This document shows positions 47,084 to 58,892 of a stretch of 64,000 bases of DNA, piece by piece. Made by a program: the position numbers and the translations under genes. Within the stretch, counting starts at the first letter, position 1; the number at the start of each line of letters is the position of its first letter. The stretch is taken from positions 62,001 to 126,000 of the forward strand of contig JABCPU010000097.1 of assembly GCA_016800925.1 (NCBI GenBank). The letters run 5' to 3'. This stretch comes from Suillus spraguei. Its lineage: Eukaryota; Basidiomycota; Agaricomycetes; Boletales; Suillaceae. Below the pieces are notes generated by a model. That model made no database searches, was not told the origin of the DNA, and saw only the letters and a program-made list of their open reading frames with translations.

Positions 47084-50000
47084 TTATCTGCGATCTTGTG
47101 CGACTGCTTCCTCTGATTCTCTCTGTCGAGCTGCTGCCAATCTCTCATCTTCCTGTCGTTGGGGCAACTTTGACCATGGCTTAGATTGAAGTTCTTTCAC
47201 ATCTATAATCGCGAGCTGCTTCTCCAACATACCGCAGAGGTTAAGACCATGACGCGCGAGGCGTGGTAGAATGGATACGAACCTGGAAAGGGTCTTTGAT
47301 GTCATAATGTCGCACATTGCGTTCCATGACATAAATTTGCTATATTGCTGGTGAGCTCCTTCATAAATGGTGAACAGAAGAAGCACATACATTGTTCGTC
47401 TTCCACGCCATCGTGACTGCACCAAGTGTGCCATCAACAACCAGTCCAAAGATGGGTTGGTCTGTGATTCCGAGTTCCGAAAGGAAGGTAACCGCCGAAA
47501 CCAGGTAAGTCTTCATTTGGTTCATGGAAGTCGAAATTGCGGACTCGTCCCTCTTTTTGTACTTGGCCAACAACACTGGGAGTAGTAGGTCCTGTCGACT
47601 AGGTTCGTCATGGGGTGTACCTTTGGAAAGTTTTGTTTCTTTTGTCTGTGCTGCTTGATCGCCATCAGGATGATAAAGGAACGGATTGTGTAACTGATTT
47701 TGATCGATTTTTCTGATTCCGATACACGAGAAGAGGAGACCTCAAGTGATCTACCAGAAGTGGTTGGGCGGTGACTAATGTGCATTTCAATTTGGCGTGG
47801 AGTTTCCCCCATACTCGTGTCAAGCACATCCAGCTTTGGATCTTGGACTAGCATGAAAGATTTCAGAATTTTCTTTCTCCTCGATACTACCTATGCGCTG
47901 CAACATCGCAGGAGCAATTCCAGAACATGGAATGACAAGGATGGCATCACATTTTCCAGTGATCAGATCCTTGGAGGAATGATTTGCAATCACTTCGGCA
48001 AAATTCCTCATCAGGTGGCGAGTTTTAAAATTGGCCTGCTTGATTTCGCGCTATTGAGGCCTGCTTCCTACTGTCGGAGGTCTCTATGGTGAGAGGAATA
48101 CACCGCTCTTGTATAATGCAGAGGTCGTGGTATTCCGGAGTGACCTCGATGGCTCGTGTAGCAAAGGAAGAGTCATCTGCAGCGAGATTACGAGCTAAGT
48201 TCAGCTGTCGCTCCAGTCTGGATGAATGATTAGAATGAAGATGGCCTGGTATATGATCCACACACGATACATCACGTTGCTTGGGAATAGGTTGGAAGAA
48301 GTTGAGAAGCAGAGCATCCCATTTGTGACGCCGATCAGCTTCATTGGCGCCCTGCAACTTTGCAACATCACACTGGCGAGCACTATTGACAGCGTGCAAC
48401 AACACAGAAATCTTTGATGAAATAAATTTGACATCCTCCAATGAGGGAACATTGATTGCACTGGACTGGCAATTGGGACCGTCGTTTATACTGCATAGGT
48501 CTGTTCTAATGCCCGATACAAAGCTATCTACCTGAGTGTTCAAGAGTCACCCGCGACGTCATGAGAAGTAGTGGTAAAGGCGATCCTCCAGACTTAATAT
48601 GGTTTTAATATTGTCCGACCAGGTAAACGCCGTCATTTCATCGTATACTTTCACCATTTCGTTGATCCCAGTCTTCTTCGCTAGTTTCTCAGAGCGGACT
48701 GGGATCCGACCAACGGTGAACGCATTGCGTTCAAACAACCAGTTGGATATTGACATGCTGTCATTAAGACCAGTGTCAGACAAAGCAGCAAATCTGGATA
48801 TGAGAAATAGTCATTGAATGGTAGTCAGCCAAGAAGCAGGCTCCATACTGTGAGTTTGGGTATGGGCTGGGTGCACGCGATGAGGTCGAAGTCCTAACCT
48901 CAGATAGTGATTGTGGCGATGGACTGGCCCTCTTTAACGATTTCTTCAAGGATGATTGTTGCGGCCCTCTTCCTCTGCGGGCAAAATAAGATCATGAATA
49001 GAGTAACTAATGCGAACTCACCGTCCTTTCACGTTCGTCACGCAGGCCTCTTGCGGCACCCTAAAGCTTTGAGTTAGTTGTGTACTGATAAGTGTGACAC
49101 AGCTTGAATTATTGACCCAATATTTCCGCCATGGACTTGTTCATCCTCGACAATGGTGGCAAGCAAGGGAGAACTCATCATTTCATATGATACAAACGCA
49201 GTATCAGAGAGCAGGGGTGGAGTACGAGGACTAGATGAGGATGATGATGCCTCGCTAGATGACCCTTAATATTCTGACTTGCCATTAAAAATAAAAACTC
49301 GTACCTAGAACTCATCTGCACATGTACCTGGTGGGTCCAGGACGCCACCCGTTCATCCAATTGCCCTCCAGACTGAGTTTCAAAGTCGGGTAAATCAGAT
49401 CTCTAGTGCAACGGAGTCAGAGAATCAACTGCTTCTATCGATATGGAACCCTTGATATCTTCAAAATGAGTCCGCAACCCCAAAATGAATTGGGCAAGGT
49501 TGATAGCAGAATGGGTGTCAGTGAAATCAAACACCCCCATCGAGGGATCCAAGCCAACATCTGCCGCTAAAGCGAGGTGCACTATGGGCTACAGGAAGGG
49601 TCAGCGTGGAAAAATATGCATTGATTTTGGACTTGCTATGTGGCCTCTCTCTGATTGATCGGGGTCGAGCCACCCAAAGATGGTTGTAGCGATAGTACCT
49701 GTCCCGGAACAGCACAGGCCAACCACAGGCTGATGGATCCCCCACACGCGTCTCTGGTAAAGAGTGCTGCAAAGTAGAGGAACAATGTTATGGGAGTCGG
49801 CGACTAGTAAGACTGGAACCACAGCGGAAAGGTGTCTGCCTCGACCTGAAAGCATGTGCGCTTGCAAGGGCAGGTCGAGTGAGTCAACAGAATAATTACA
49901 TGAGTCAGAGTCTGCGAAATACATTGGCTCATCCTCGTCTTCCTCGTTTTGCGACCTGGTCTTGGATGTGTCTGAATGGGTTCTAGGCACAGAAAAGATG

Positions 50001-50507
50001 GCATGTGCAGCAAGAAGAGTTGCTCATCCGTCGATGAGATTTAACGGCTGACTCTCCACATTCTGAGCTCGTGGCATGATGAATAGTGCATCTTCACTGC
50101 AAGGATATTCAGATTGGTTTAATGCGTGACCACCGATGAGCATGTCACTTATAGAATTAGAACATCTGTGGACAGTGTATTTGCCAGTGCATGGAGGAGC
50201 TAAGACCAGAGGGGAACAGTAGATCTCTCGCCACCGTAGTGAGGAGGCTCAGCAAGTGCGCTTAATCCTGCAGCTGTTGAGTAAATCAAGACCTGAAAAT
50301 CCTTTGCAGTGTATGATCCCGGTGCAGGTGCTTTATGGGAAATATGTGGTTCTGGGGTGTCAATGACAACACACTGGCAAGAGACTCTGAGTCATTACTT
50401 CGCCTGTCGGAACAGTGGAACGGCGACAGCAAGGAAGCAATACCGCGCACAGGTTCAGGCCAGCCTGTAGGTTGGGTCACGTAGTGTACAACCTCGCCGA
50501 AAGTCAT
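47084..50507 (-). CDS. Multi-exon protein of unknown function, possible nuclease-like C-terminus
   Basis: Coding-like segments follow one another on the minus strand: an ATG at 50507 (MTFGEVVHYVTQPTGWPEP), 49601-49990 (QNEEDEDEPMYFADSD, then a hydrophobic-rich part), 48559-48783, 48025-48543 (RHKWDALLLNFFQPIPKQR), 47820-48011 (CDAILVIPCSGIAPAML), and 47361-47576 (LLAKYKKRDESAIST, then QPIFGLVVDGTLGAVTMAW), then 47084-47360. The last part, with a K-x-K-like strand followed by a helix and a sheet with GLVVDG, is reminiscent of PD-(D/E)XK folds, but the usual Glu is not there. Some exon boundaries are unclear and one segment (47582-47690) seems frameshifted. I cannot give a function. Confidence 0.45.
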
Positions 50508-50976
50508 TATGAGTCAAGCAGCATAGAATGGGGAAGTACTTGGTAGTTGGATTTGGATGTACTCGTATTAATACTAGGTTCGGTATGCAATTGATCGAAG
50601 GATGTCAATGATCGCGCCAACTGAAGTTAGTCATTATGGTTCGGTCACGTGTATTTTGTACGCGTTTGGTCACGCACTTGAATGTTTACATATTGTTTTA
50701 CCAGTATACCTGTGTCCAAATCTCACTCTGAAGCGCCCTACGAACCTATCATCTGCGGTGCTTGCAGACGGCCTATGAAATGGACAGATCGTGCTATTTA
50801 GTTTCGTTACAAATCCCTCCTCCGCCCTTGGCCCTTCTATTACTACATCGTATCTTGAATATATCTTCAACAATGATATTCAAGGTTGAACCAGCTCCGC
50901 ACCGAACATACAATTAATTGCGAACCAAACGAACGACATTTCTCCATGTGCCAACTGAGTGCAACTCCGTGATATC
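50508..50976. other. Intergenic region
   Basis: It lies between two minus-strand genes and holds the promoter of the upstream one. A possible E-box CACGTG occurs at about 50646. No gene is seen. Confidence 0.5.
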
Positions 50977-52034
50977 TTATAACTGGGACCCAAATTTTAT
51001 GTGAGTCGTCGTTAAAGTCAGCTCACTGGTAGGTGAGACGCCTAGCCCAACACGAATGATAATCAACGTGGATGCGATGCCCTCATGACATATATTTAGC
51101 TGAACCGCGAACCAGAATGTACGAGAACTCACATATATTTGTGTCCCAGCGTAACTTAATATTACTTCTGCAGAATTTCCAATGGCTACGAGAACGACAT
51201 AGACGAGTTGTGTGACCATATACAGAACACCGCTTTCGATGATCAGCATCATCGGGCGCCCACCAGTCGATATTTTCAAAAGCACTGGCTTTCCATGCTC
51301 GTCGAAGTAGGGAATACGAGACATGTACCAAAGGCGGTAAACGATGAGCGCAGTGACCATAATATTTGTGCAAAGGGGCAAAGCATATCCGGCAATAGTC
51401 AAGGGTACGATATCAGCTGGAGGAGATGGCGATGTCGGGTTGATCGACAATATAAGGGATGGGATGGGCAGAATGCACCCTGGCATACGGGAAGGTGAAG
51501 GTGAGCATTTCCGTCTAAAGAGAGGACTGATGATAATTTACCAAAGCCCGCGAGAGCAGTGAGTAGAGGGAGAACAATCACATAGAAATTCTTCCCCCAG
51601 ACAAGCCAGCATCGATAGATTAGGAGTAAGTCTCCAATCAAATCTACAACAGAACTCAGTAGATTGGCTCCTATCAATGCAGGAGTCTCGTTTCCAAACT
51701 CTGAGAACGGAGCATATTCCTGTACATATGTAAATCTTCATTACATCGCACAAATTGTTATCCCTCACAAGTGCAGTGTAGAAATGGTTAAACAACAACG
51801 CAAAATGAGCCGTTGATGTCATAAAGAGGAAGCAGTTTGCAACCCAGATTACTCGGTTGGATACTCGATATTGTTTGATAAGAATTACGACGGAGGCGAT
51901 AAATAACACGCAGTAAACTCCTGCATAATGATGTCAGTGATCACCGATCCGGGGACAGCAGGGAATCGCGCACCGTACAAAAACGCCTCGCATACAAAAG
52001 CTACAGCTGTAAAGACATTTATGGAGACAGCCAT
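50977..52034 (-). CDS. Seven-transmembrane protein, copy 1
   Basis: The ATG at 52034 starts MAVSINVFTAVAFVCEAFLYG. The exons then join through ~45-60 nt introns to IASVVILIKQY, ANCFLFMTSTAHFALLFNHF, GANLLSSVVDLIGDLLLIYRCW, FYVIVLPLLTALAGFG, IVPLTIAGYALPLC, MMLIIESGVLYMVTQLVYVV and a last segment with GIASTLIIIRVGLG. This gives about seven hydrophobic helices, an arrangement seen in a large family of uncharacterised agaricomycete integral membrane proteins. A conserved motif STGGRPMMLIIESG precedes helix 6. No residue pattern identifies it as a pheromone receptor or opsin (no retinal Lys in a clear context). Location is presumably a cellular membrane. Confidence 0.75.
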
Positions 52035-52841
52035 CACAGCGTTGGAGGGAGAAGAAGACGGGAGATGGAGGGAATTTGAGTCATGCTGCAACGCCGTACC
52101 ACCATTGAAATAGATCCGGATCTAGCAAAACTAAGGGCAATTCCTAATAGGACTCCGTGCGGCCGGTTAAATCGTAAGTAACAGAAGTTAGTTACAGGGG
52201 CTTTCACATGCATCAAACAGGGCCGTGCGTGATTTAATATTCATCATTGGTGCAATCACGCCTCTGAAGTATCTGATGCATCACCAACTTGAATAGGTTC
52301 ACCCAACTGCACATCCAGAATTGATGAGATAGGGGTACTAGTTATTAACTAGGAGAAATACTCTAGCCAAAAAAATGTGGTGGCGGCACTGGTCACCGGG
52401 CTTATTAGTCACTAGTATCGCGTCAAAGCACTGCAGCAATGATGCCCGTCACTAGCATCCCTGCAGTTGCAAGCAAAATCAAAATCTTGCATTGATTATC
52501 ACTATGCTGCTGGGCTTGGCTCTCAAGTCTTCGTTGATATAGGCATAGGTTACTGGCTTTCGAGTCTTGGAGCCAGCACTGGTAGGAGTCCAGACATAGG
52601 ATCCTTGGATATGATGGACGAAGTCCCGGCGTGGGCTAGTTTGACCGCACTACTTACTTGCCAATGAATTTCATATCAGTGCTATGCCTGGAATCTGACT
52701 AGGACCACATGGCTCTTCACTTCTATATATACATACATGCCTGTTCAAATAATCAAAGATTCAAACTCAAAGGTAGGTCCGATGACTATTGTTCCATATT
52801 CAATTGTGCAGCTAACGGAAAACTTAAGAGTGATCATTTCT
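52035..52841. other. Intergenic spacer between the two 7-TM genes
   Basis: It holds the promoter of copy 1. An ORF at 52467-52667 on the plus strand has no support. Nothing else is evident. Confidence 0.5.
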
Positions 52842-53931
52842 TCATGAGCTAACTGAGCGCATGTCTGTGGTATCTTGCCGCGAACGAAACTCCACTTGAG
52901 TCATCGCTGACATAGTCTGCTCAGACGAAATGCCCAGCCCAACACGAATTATAATCAAGGTGGACGCGATACCCTCATACGTATGTGTTAATTTGGCTGA
53001 ATCATGAACTAGAAAGCGCAAGGACTTACGTATATCTGTGTCCCAGCTAGACTTAATACGGCCTCGGCAGGATTCCGAACGGCTACGAGAACGACAAAAA
53101 TAAGTTGCGTGACCATATACAAAGCACCGCTTTCGATGATCAGCATCATCGGGCGACCACCAGTAGCGATTTTCAAAATCACTGGTTTTCCATGTTCGTC
53201 GACGATGGGAATGCGAGATATGTGCCAGAGGCGACCAGCGATAAGCACAGTAACCATGATATTTGTGCAAAGAGGCAAAGCATATCCGGCGATAGTCAAG
53301 GGAACGATCTTGATCGGAGGAACTGGTGATGTTGGGTCGATTGACAATAAAAGGGATGGTATGGGTAAGATACACCCTGAAACATGGGGGACGAAAGTGA
53401 GCGTTTTTGTCTAGAGAGAAGACTGATGATAACTTACCAAAGCCCCCAAGAGCAGTGAGAAGAGGGAGAATGATCACATAAAAATTCTTCCCCCAGACAA
53501 GCCAGCATCGATAGAGTAGGAGCAAGTCTCCGATGACGTCGACTACAGAGATCATCAGATTTGCTCCCATTAATACAGGAGTTTCGTTTCCGAACTCTGA
53601 GAACGGAGCATTTTCCTGTAGCAGTATGAGCCTTCGTTTTATCATAAACATCTCAATTCCTCACGAGTGTGATATAGAAGTGGTTGAACATCAACGCAAA
53701 GTGAGCCGTCGATGCTGTAAACAGTAGACAGTTTGCAACCCAAATCACTCGGTTAGACACTCGATAGCGTTTGATGAGAATTATGACGGAAGTGATGAAT
53801 AGCACGCAATAGACTCCTGCAGTGATGTCAATGATGGGCCTGAATCACTCAGCGAAAGAACATCACACACCATACAAAAGCGCCTCGCATATAAGACCTA
53901 CAGCTTGAGTTACATTTATCGAGACAGCCAT
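52842..53931 (-). CDS. Seven-transmembrane protein, copy 2
   Basis: It is a tandem paralogue of the gene at 50977-52034 in the same orientation. The ATG at 53931 starts MAVSINVTQAVGLICEALL, the same exon order follows, and the helix blocks are GANLMISVVDVIGDLLLLYRCW, FYVIILPLLTALGGFG, IVPLTIAGYALPLC and MMLIIESGALYMVTQLIFVV, ending TDMRSVSS. The C-terminal tail (SEQTMSAMTQVEFRSRQDT) is longer and different from copy 1, so this is where function may have diverged. All introns I checked keep phase. Function is unknown. Confidence 0.75.
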
Positions 53932-54634
53932 CCGACTGCAGCAACGTGGGGAAAATACAAAAAGTTTCCTCCACTTCTTTCACTCGAAGACGGGTAAAAA
54001 GTACGCGCTTCGAGTGGAGTCGGATATAGGCCTATAGTAAATCATGCTTCCATCCCATCATGATCAGGTCGGCGGCAACAATCGAAGGAGCATTGTTAGC
54101 AACAATCCGTGCGCGGCGGCCTTGATAATTAGTTCCTCCTAAGTCTTGCCACGGGACCTTGGCCCTTTCTGAACCTTTTCGAGTAGTAGGTTGGAAATAG
54201 GCTCACGGCGGTGATCCTCTGACTTTAAGTAACACGCGGAAAGCTTATTTGGCAATCTATAGCACTCACCGACATCCGATACGTGCAACGCGATTGCTTG
54301 TAACTCGTAGGCTTATAAGGTATCAGTGAGTGAGCGAGGGTATTATAATATTCAATGGTGCTATCGTATCATGGGAGTATGTCACAAACTTACCAGCAGT
54401 GGCATATCCAGCTGTTAATGTTTTGCTGGCTCATACCAGTATTGCGAATTGGGTCTACTAATCATGATGTGATCTCAGAAGTAAATCGTGTGAATATTCA
54501 ATGCAGGCCGGGAGTATATCGGTTTTATAAATAAAAATAGATATCAAGAACGTAGGTGTAGCCGCGTAAACAGTTCATCACTAAGTTGAAATGGGTATCT
54601 TTAGGATATCAAGCGAAGGTTTAGTAAAACTTCA
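53932..54634. other. Intergenic region
   Basis: There is no gene or repeat that I can support here. Confidence 0.5.
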
Positions 54635-55408
54635 TCATCGTGGAATAGTTTGAAGGCTGAGAACCAGTTGCATACCCTGCCCCGCAGGAGAGTAGCTTAA
54701 TCCAACCCATCTACGAACATCTCTAAAACAGTCTATACGCCGCGGCCCTTGTTGAAATTCCCAGCCACGCAACGTCGGACTCGTAGAAGCTCTCTCTTGT
54801 AAAGCCCGCCAAACTGCTCCGGCATCGTCCGGGTTCACATGTTCGATATGTTCCATCTCAGCTCGAGTAAGAGGTATCTGCAGCCATTCGTAAATGGCAT
54901 CGAGAACATCTTGGACCTTGATAGCGCTAGACCTCTGCACCCTGATGACACCCCACATGTACGCCATGGGACAAGCTGGGATGGCCATTTCGATAATGCT
55001 AACTGGAATATCCGTGATCTGAGAGCTCAGGACATGTGCCAGATCCGTGGAGATGTGTGCGCCTGTTGTCAGCCTAGCTGTAATTGGATTCTGGCGGATG
55101 TCCCACTGAAGTATAGGCATATCTGGTTGGAAAGGATTTATAGCAAGGCAGCGTGCAATCTCCGGGCGTTCATCGGCTGTATAGGACCATGGTATAGCAA
55201 ACAGTGCGACAGGTCCATTCATGTGTGGAGTCCAAGTCAAATTTCCGGTTGGGAAAGACCACACGTTGTGGTCTGGCTGTCTAGCTGGCAGCGTAGGCCA
55301 GTTAGCCCTGCTTGTGTCAGCCCAGGCAGGCGCCCGCCACGTATACCGTGGTAAAAAGCCACTTCGCCATGGAGGGGCCAATCCTAAATCATACAAATTG
55401 CATTTCAT
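54635..55408 (-). CDS. DUF6699-like protein
   Basis: One open frame of 257 aa. Central to it are the segments MPILQWDIRQNPITARL and SIIEMAIPACPMAYMWG, then IKVQDVLDAIYEWLQIPLT, and near the end a basic block with RIDCFRDVRRWVGLSYS. This order (P-x-L-x-WD-x-R, a beta strand, then VxDVLxxIYxxLxxPLT, then RxDxLxxxxxWxGL) is that of the basidiomycete family DUF6699, whose function is unknown. The ATG at 55408 may not be the true start: a good intron (GTAAGC donor at about 55440, TTTAG acceptor at 55385) would join an upstream exon within 55408-55704 in frame with APPWRSGF. Confidence 0.75.
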   Translation of the reverse strand: MKCNLYDLGLAPPWRSGFLPRYTWRAPAWADTSRANWPTLPARQPDHNVWSFPTGNLTWTPHMNGPVALFAIPWSYTADERPEIARCLAINPFQPDMPILQWDIRQNPITARLTTGAHISTDLAHVLSSQITDIPVSIIEMAIPACPMAYMWGVIRVQRSSAIKVQDVLDAIYEWLQIPLTRAEMEHIEHVNPDDAGAVWRALQERASTSPTLRGWEFQQGPRRIDCFRDVRRWVGLSYSPAGQGMQLVLSLQTIPR

Positions 55409-55704
55409 TACATTGATACACAGAAATCAGAGAACGGCTTACCAGGCGTGGTGTGAACACCATGATTCACACTTCGACTTCTCTTCGCGCGGCGGAAGGA
55501 AGAATTGCGCCACCAACTACACCAGCCGCAACTAGAACAATCAGGGCCGTGGAACGCGTTAGAGCAATGCATGATGGAAGAAGTTGATGAAGACTGGAGT
55601 GCTTTTGTACTGTCGGGTCCCTTAAGGGCGGCACAGGCATCGGACTCATAAATGAACCAAGGAAAATGCCACACATCCCAAGAATCAATGCGATGCCTGA
55701 ACAC

Positions 55705-56824
55705 AACGTATCGTACACAAATACTACAGGGCTACTTCAGCAGATCCAAGTTCGTCGCCAAGAGGAGGATTACTTAGCTGACAGCAGAACAAGACGAGGT
55801 TCACAAATTAAGATAATCGTGAGCCCGTAACCTGCTGGCATAATAGCTTAGCTGCACACAAATATACACATGCGCCTACAAGGGCAGTGCGCGGGGCAAG
55901 GCTGTGCCACGTCATCTTGCCACATATGTACGCAAAAGCGCACGTCAAGAGCAATCAAGGAAACGGTCAGACTGCCAAAATTACCGTCAACCTATATCCC
56001 ATCGGAATACGCCGACAGAGGTCTGAGGCCGAAGTCTGACGCATATATCGAAACGAACTCGTCTGAGCAGGTGCTAGCCTGAGTGAGTGCGACATGTACC
56101 CAAACAAGTACTAAAGCCTACTATCGCACAGGATCGACAGTTATGTCATCCTTCTACTGATACACCGAGCGAGGCTCGAACCGGAGAACGATTCGAAGCA
56201 TTCGACCTTGGTTTCAGAGCTGAAGTCCAGAGAGTTTCGGTGATATTGCCACCAGTACTTTGACCAGTACTAGTCACAAAGCGTTCCACTAGAAGATTGA
56301 TGGTAACGGCGTTGGCGGGTAGAACCCACCCCTCTGGAGTCTTTGGCACCTAACTGGCATTACATGAGTCTCAAGAATAGGAAGCTGCCGCCACGTCCGT
56401 CAATTACGTGATCATATTCAGAGTCTCACATTTGACGATCAATACGTAGCTGCGACCAGCAATATTTGAATAATTGATGTTATTGGCATTGGACGAATGA
56501 TCTAGGCGCTCGCTCGGTTCCGAGCGTTGAATACTGGTACTGAGATCTGAGACAGGGCGATTTCTATCAGCTTTCATGACAGAATTAACATCGAGCACAG
56601 CAACCCTCCACGTGTCATGACGCTGTGGTGTCCGATGTGGCGTAAAAATCTCAATAACGGTTTGGAGATATACGTGAAGTAGAACAAATCGAAACGTAAG
56701 ACGAATTACTCCTCAGGCTTGAGCAGAAGCATGGATAATGAAAAGGAAGCGTATGATAGTGTCTATGACCATACAAACCGAACTACACAGACCGAAACGA
56801 GACCTGAAGATAGGGTGGTCCAGA
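55705..56824. other. Intergenic region
   Basis: ORFs at 55870-56082 and 56146-56349 have no recognisable features. A stretch at 56160-56200 on the minus strand has a GGTTCGAGCC string but does not fold as a tRNA. Confidence 0.5.
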
Positions 56825-57500
56825 TCACTCTGAATTAGCGCTGCCAACACGGTCACGGAGACCATCAGCTGCCACCGTGTCTGTCGCCGCTACAGCACGG
56901 GAGCCGGACAAGTTTGACATGACAGGCTTCAATACAACAGTGTAAGTCGTTTGTGCGCCCTAAAATTTGATATTAATCGCCATATCGGAACGTATTCTAT
57001 CTTACGACTTACGCGGAAGTTTGGGAGCTGCAGCCAGAGGATGAACACTGTCTTGAATGCAAAGTACCACGGGAAGTAGTAGAGAACCATTCTAAGTGCA
57101 ATACTCTCGAGGAAGTTGAAGAATCCGAAAACAACCCAATACGTGAGCCACTGAACGTCATCCTGGTGACCAGGGTTTTCCAGCGCCTTGAAGGAGAGGT
57201 AGGACGGAAGGCCCCATCCAACGAGGTTAGAAACAGGTGCGGCGAGAGGGTTGACAAAGTGGAAAAGGGTGAGAAGCAAAACAGTACAGCCGACGAAATA
57301 GGTCTTTGGAACCTGAGTTCGTTGTTCAAATCTGGTCAACACTGGATACTTCGCAAGCTGTTGAGGGGCTTATGTCAGTGAAGGAAATTAGCCAAGAAAC
57401 TGTTACTAACTTCTTTGTCAAGCTGTTGAATATAATAATTCGCCTTATTCTGTGCCTGGACGAAGGCAGGGTGCTGCTGAACCTTTTGTGTTGCGGACAT
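56825..57500 (-). CDS. YOP1: YOP1/REEP-family ER membrane-shaping protein
   Basis: Three exons (57411-57500, 57013-57357, 56825-56959) give 189 aa. The protein starts MSATQKVQQHPAFVQAQ, has LTRFEQRTQVPKTYF, and then the TB2/DP1/HVA22 domain with two hairpin-type hydrophobic regions, including FVNPLAAPVSNLVGWGLPSY, DDVQWLTYWVVFGFFNFLES and PWYFAFKTVFILWLQLP. The last exon starts GAQTTYTVVLKP, the usual end of the domain. Yop1 proteins tubulate the ER with reticulons and work in Rab-dependent ER-Golgi traffic. The length matches yeast Yop1 (180 aa). It is divergent from OST5 with 327 bases between the start codons. Confidence 0.95.
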
Positions 57501-57827
57501 CTGCATAGTGAGGGGCAATGAACGGTATTCTTGTCAAAAACCAGAAATAACGATATCTAAGTTAACACGACTGACCTCAAGGGGCGTGAAATATGTACTG
57601 AGGAGACTGATTAGGTAGCAGTTACGACGGTGGTAAGAAAGAAAGAGAGCTGGGGCGGATACGTCGTTGATATGGGTTTGATGACATGTGTTTGGTGGCA
57701 ACAATACGTCAGCTTGCCTCAAGTTGGCCCAGAATCATATATTGGTGCATCCACCAAGCAATCTCCGCAGCAGCTTGTTCTCCGTTTCAGATTCTTTCAC
57801 AACTCGTGCTAAACGTCCGCTGTAGTT
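57501..57827. promoter_or_regulatory. Bidirectional promoter region of YOP1 and OST5
   Basis: The two start codons point away from each other across 327 bases with no other gene between them. Both products are ER membrane proteins, so a shared promoter is plausible. No TATA box is obvious on either side. Confidence 0.5.
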
Positions 57828-58186
57828 ATGGACAATTACGAGGCAATTCAGGTATGTCCTTGACATCCGCTGTATAGTCGGACACGTCTCAACCACGTTG
57901 AGCAGGCCCTACATAAATCATTGCCTCCGTTCTCACCTTATGTGCCCGCATCTCTTCTGCCGTCCATAGCTCTGACTCTCTTGGCATCAACTTTTGCTCT
58001 TGCATTCTACTTTTCAACGTAAGTCGCCGTTGTAAACTTCTGTAATATGTATTCCTATACCCATGTCCACACAGCCTTCCAAAAGACACGTTCCCGCTAC
58101 GCGAGACCGCGGTGGCATCCTTAGCAAGTGTCCTCGGTGGTTTCGGAGTTGTCGCTCTGTTCTGTAGTGTTGGAGTGAACGTGTAG
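57828..58186 (+). CDS. OST5: Oligosaccharyltransferase subunit OST5 (TMEM258 family)
   Basis: Three exons (57828-57851, 57906-58018, 58075-58186) give 82 aa: a short N-terminus, one membrane helix (LLPSIALTLLASTFALAFYF), a loop PKDTFPLRET, and a second helix with VASLASVLGGFGVVALF. The AS-L--GFGV--LF--VG-xV pattern of the second helix is the signature of Ost5/TMEM258, a small two-helix subunit of the ER oligosaccharyltransferase that transfers N-glycans. The length fits yeast Ost5 (86 aa). The first exon has only eight codons, so it would be missed by ORF finding. It converges on RPA12 with 62 bases between the stop codons. Confidence 0.9.
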
Positions 58187-58248
58187 GCATGTTCGTCTCC
58201 TAGCAGTTCCAATCAACCATTGGATACCCCCCACCCAAAACATTTACA

Positions 58249-58892
58249 CTAATTGTTGACTCGCCAACCGTGTTTGCAAGAGACACACTAGAAACAGTTC
58301 ATGAGACAGGTCAATAATTGAGGGAGGTAACGCACTGTGTATAAAATTGTTGAACCTTCATCAGCACTGCGCATCTGCGATCGTGGTCAACTCAGTTTTC
58401 GGATAAACGGCATTGACAGTCTTTCTTGCCTGTTTCTCTTCGTAATATGCTTCCAGATGTCCGCAAGCTGGGCATTTTTCTGAGACCTGTTAGTGGCGTA
58501 AGGAAACCTTGACATCTCGAATGCATCGATGGGCTGGTCACCTTTGGTAAAACTTTGCCTTGATGAACCTTCGTTTGGGTCTTGCGCTTCTGTCTCAGCG
58601 CTGAAGGGAATGCTTCAGGGTGTGACCGAGTGGTGATCTCAATATTCTCATAAGCTGCCAGACGTGGTAGATTAAGATGTTGATCTATGGGGATTCAGAG
58701 AGCACACACATGATGCCGGCTCCTCATAGCTGCATTGTTCGCAGATGACAGTTTTCTCATCGTCTTTTGGAGGACTGAGCAGAGTGCCACAATGAGGGCA
58801 AAAGAGAAGAGAACCTAGGAGTTGATGACTTTTTCTGTCTTGGATCTGAGTTCAGTTCATAACTCACCAATTTTATGTGCAAGAGTCGGCAT
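58249..58892 (-). CDS. RPA12: RNA polymerase I subunit RPA12 (A12.2)
   Basis: Six exons join to about 125 aa, the size of yeast Rpa12. The N-terminal zinc ribbon has CPHC and CEQC; the linker holds YENIEITTRSHPEAFPSALR; the C-terminal ribbon has CPAC and CVSC around the acidic hairpin RSADEGST. In TFIIS and Rpa12 this hairpin reaches the polymerase active site and supports RNA cleavage; Rpa12 is also needed for Pol I termination. The intron at 58375-58429 starts with GC instead of GT (GCAAGA) and is the only way to keep the conserved EEKQ-MRSADE join. None of the exons is long enough to stand out in ORF lists. Confidence 0.93.

Noticed and set aside
56155..56245. Possible tRNA on the minus strand (GGTTCGAGCC B-box-like string)
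   Set aside because: The stems around the T-loop do not pair and no A-box or acceptor stem can be found at the right distance.
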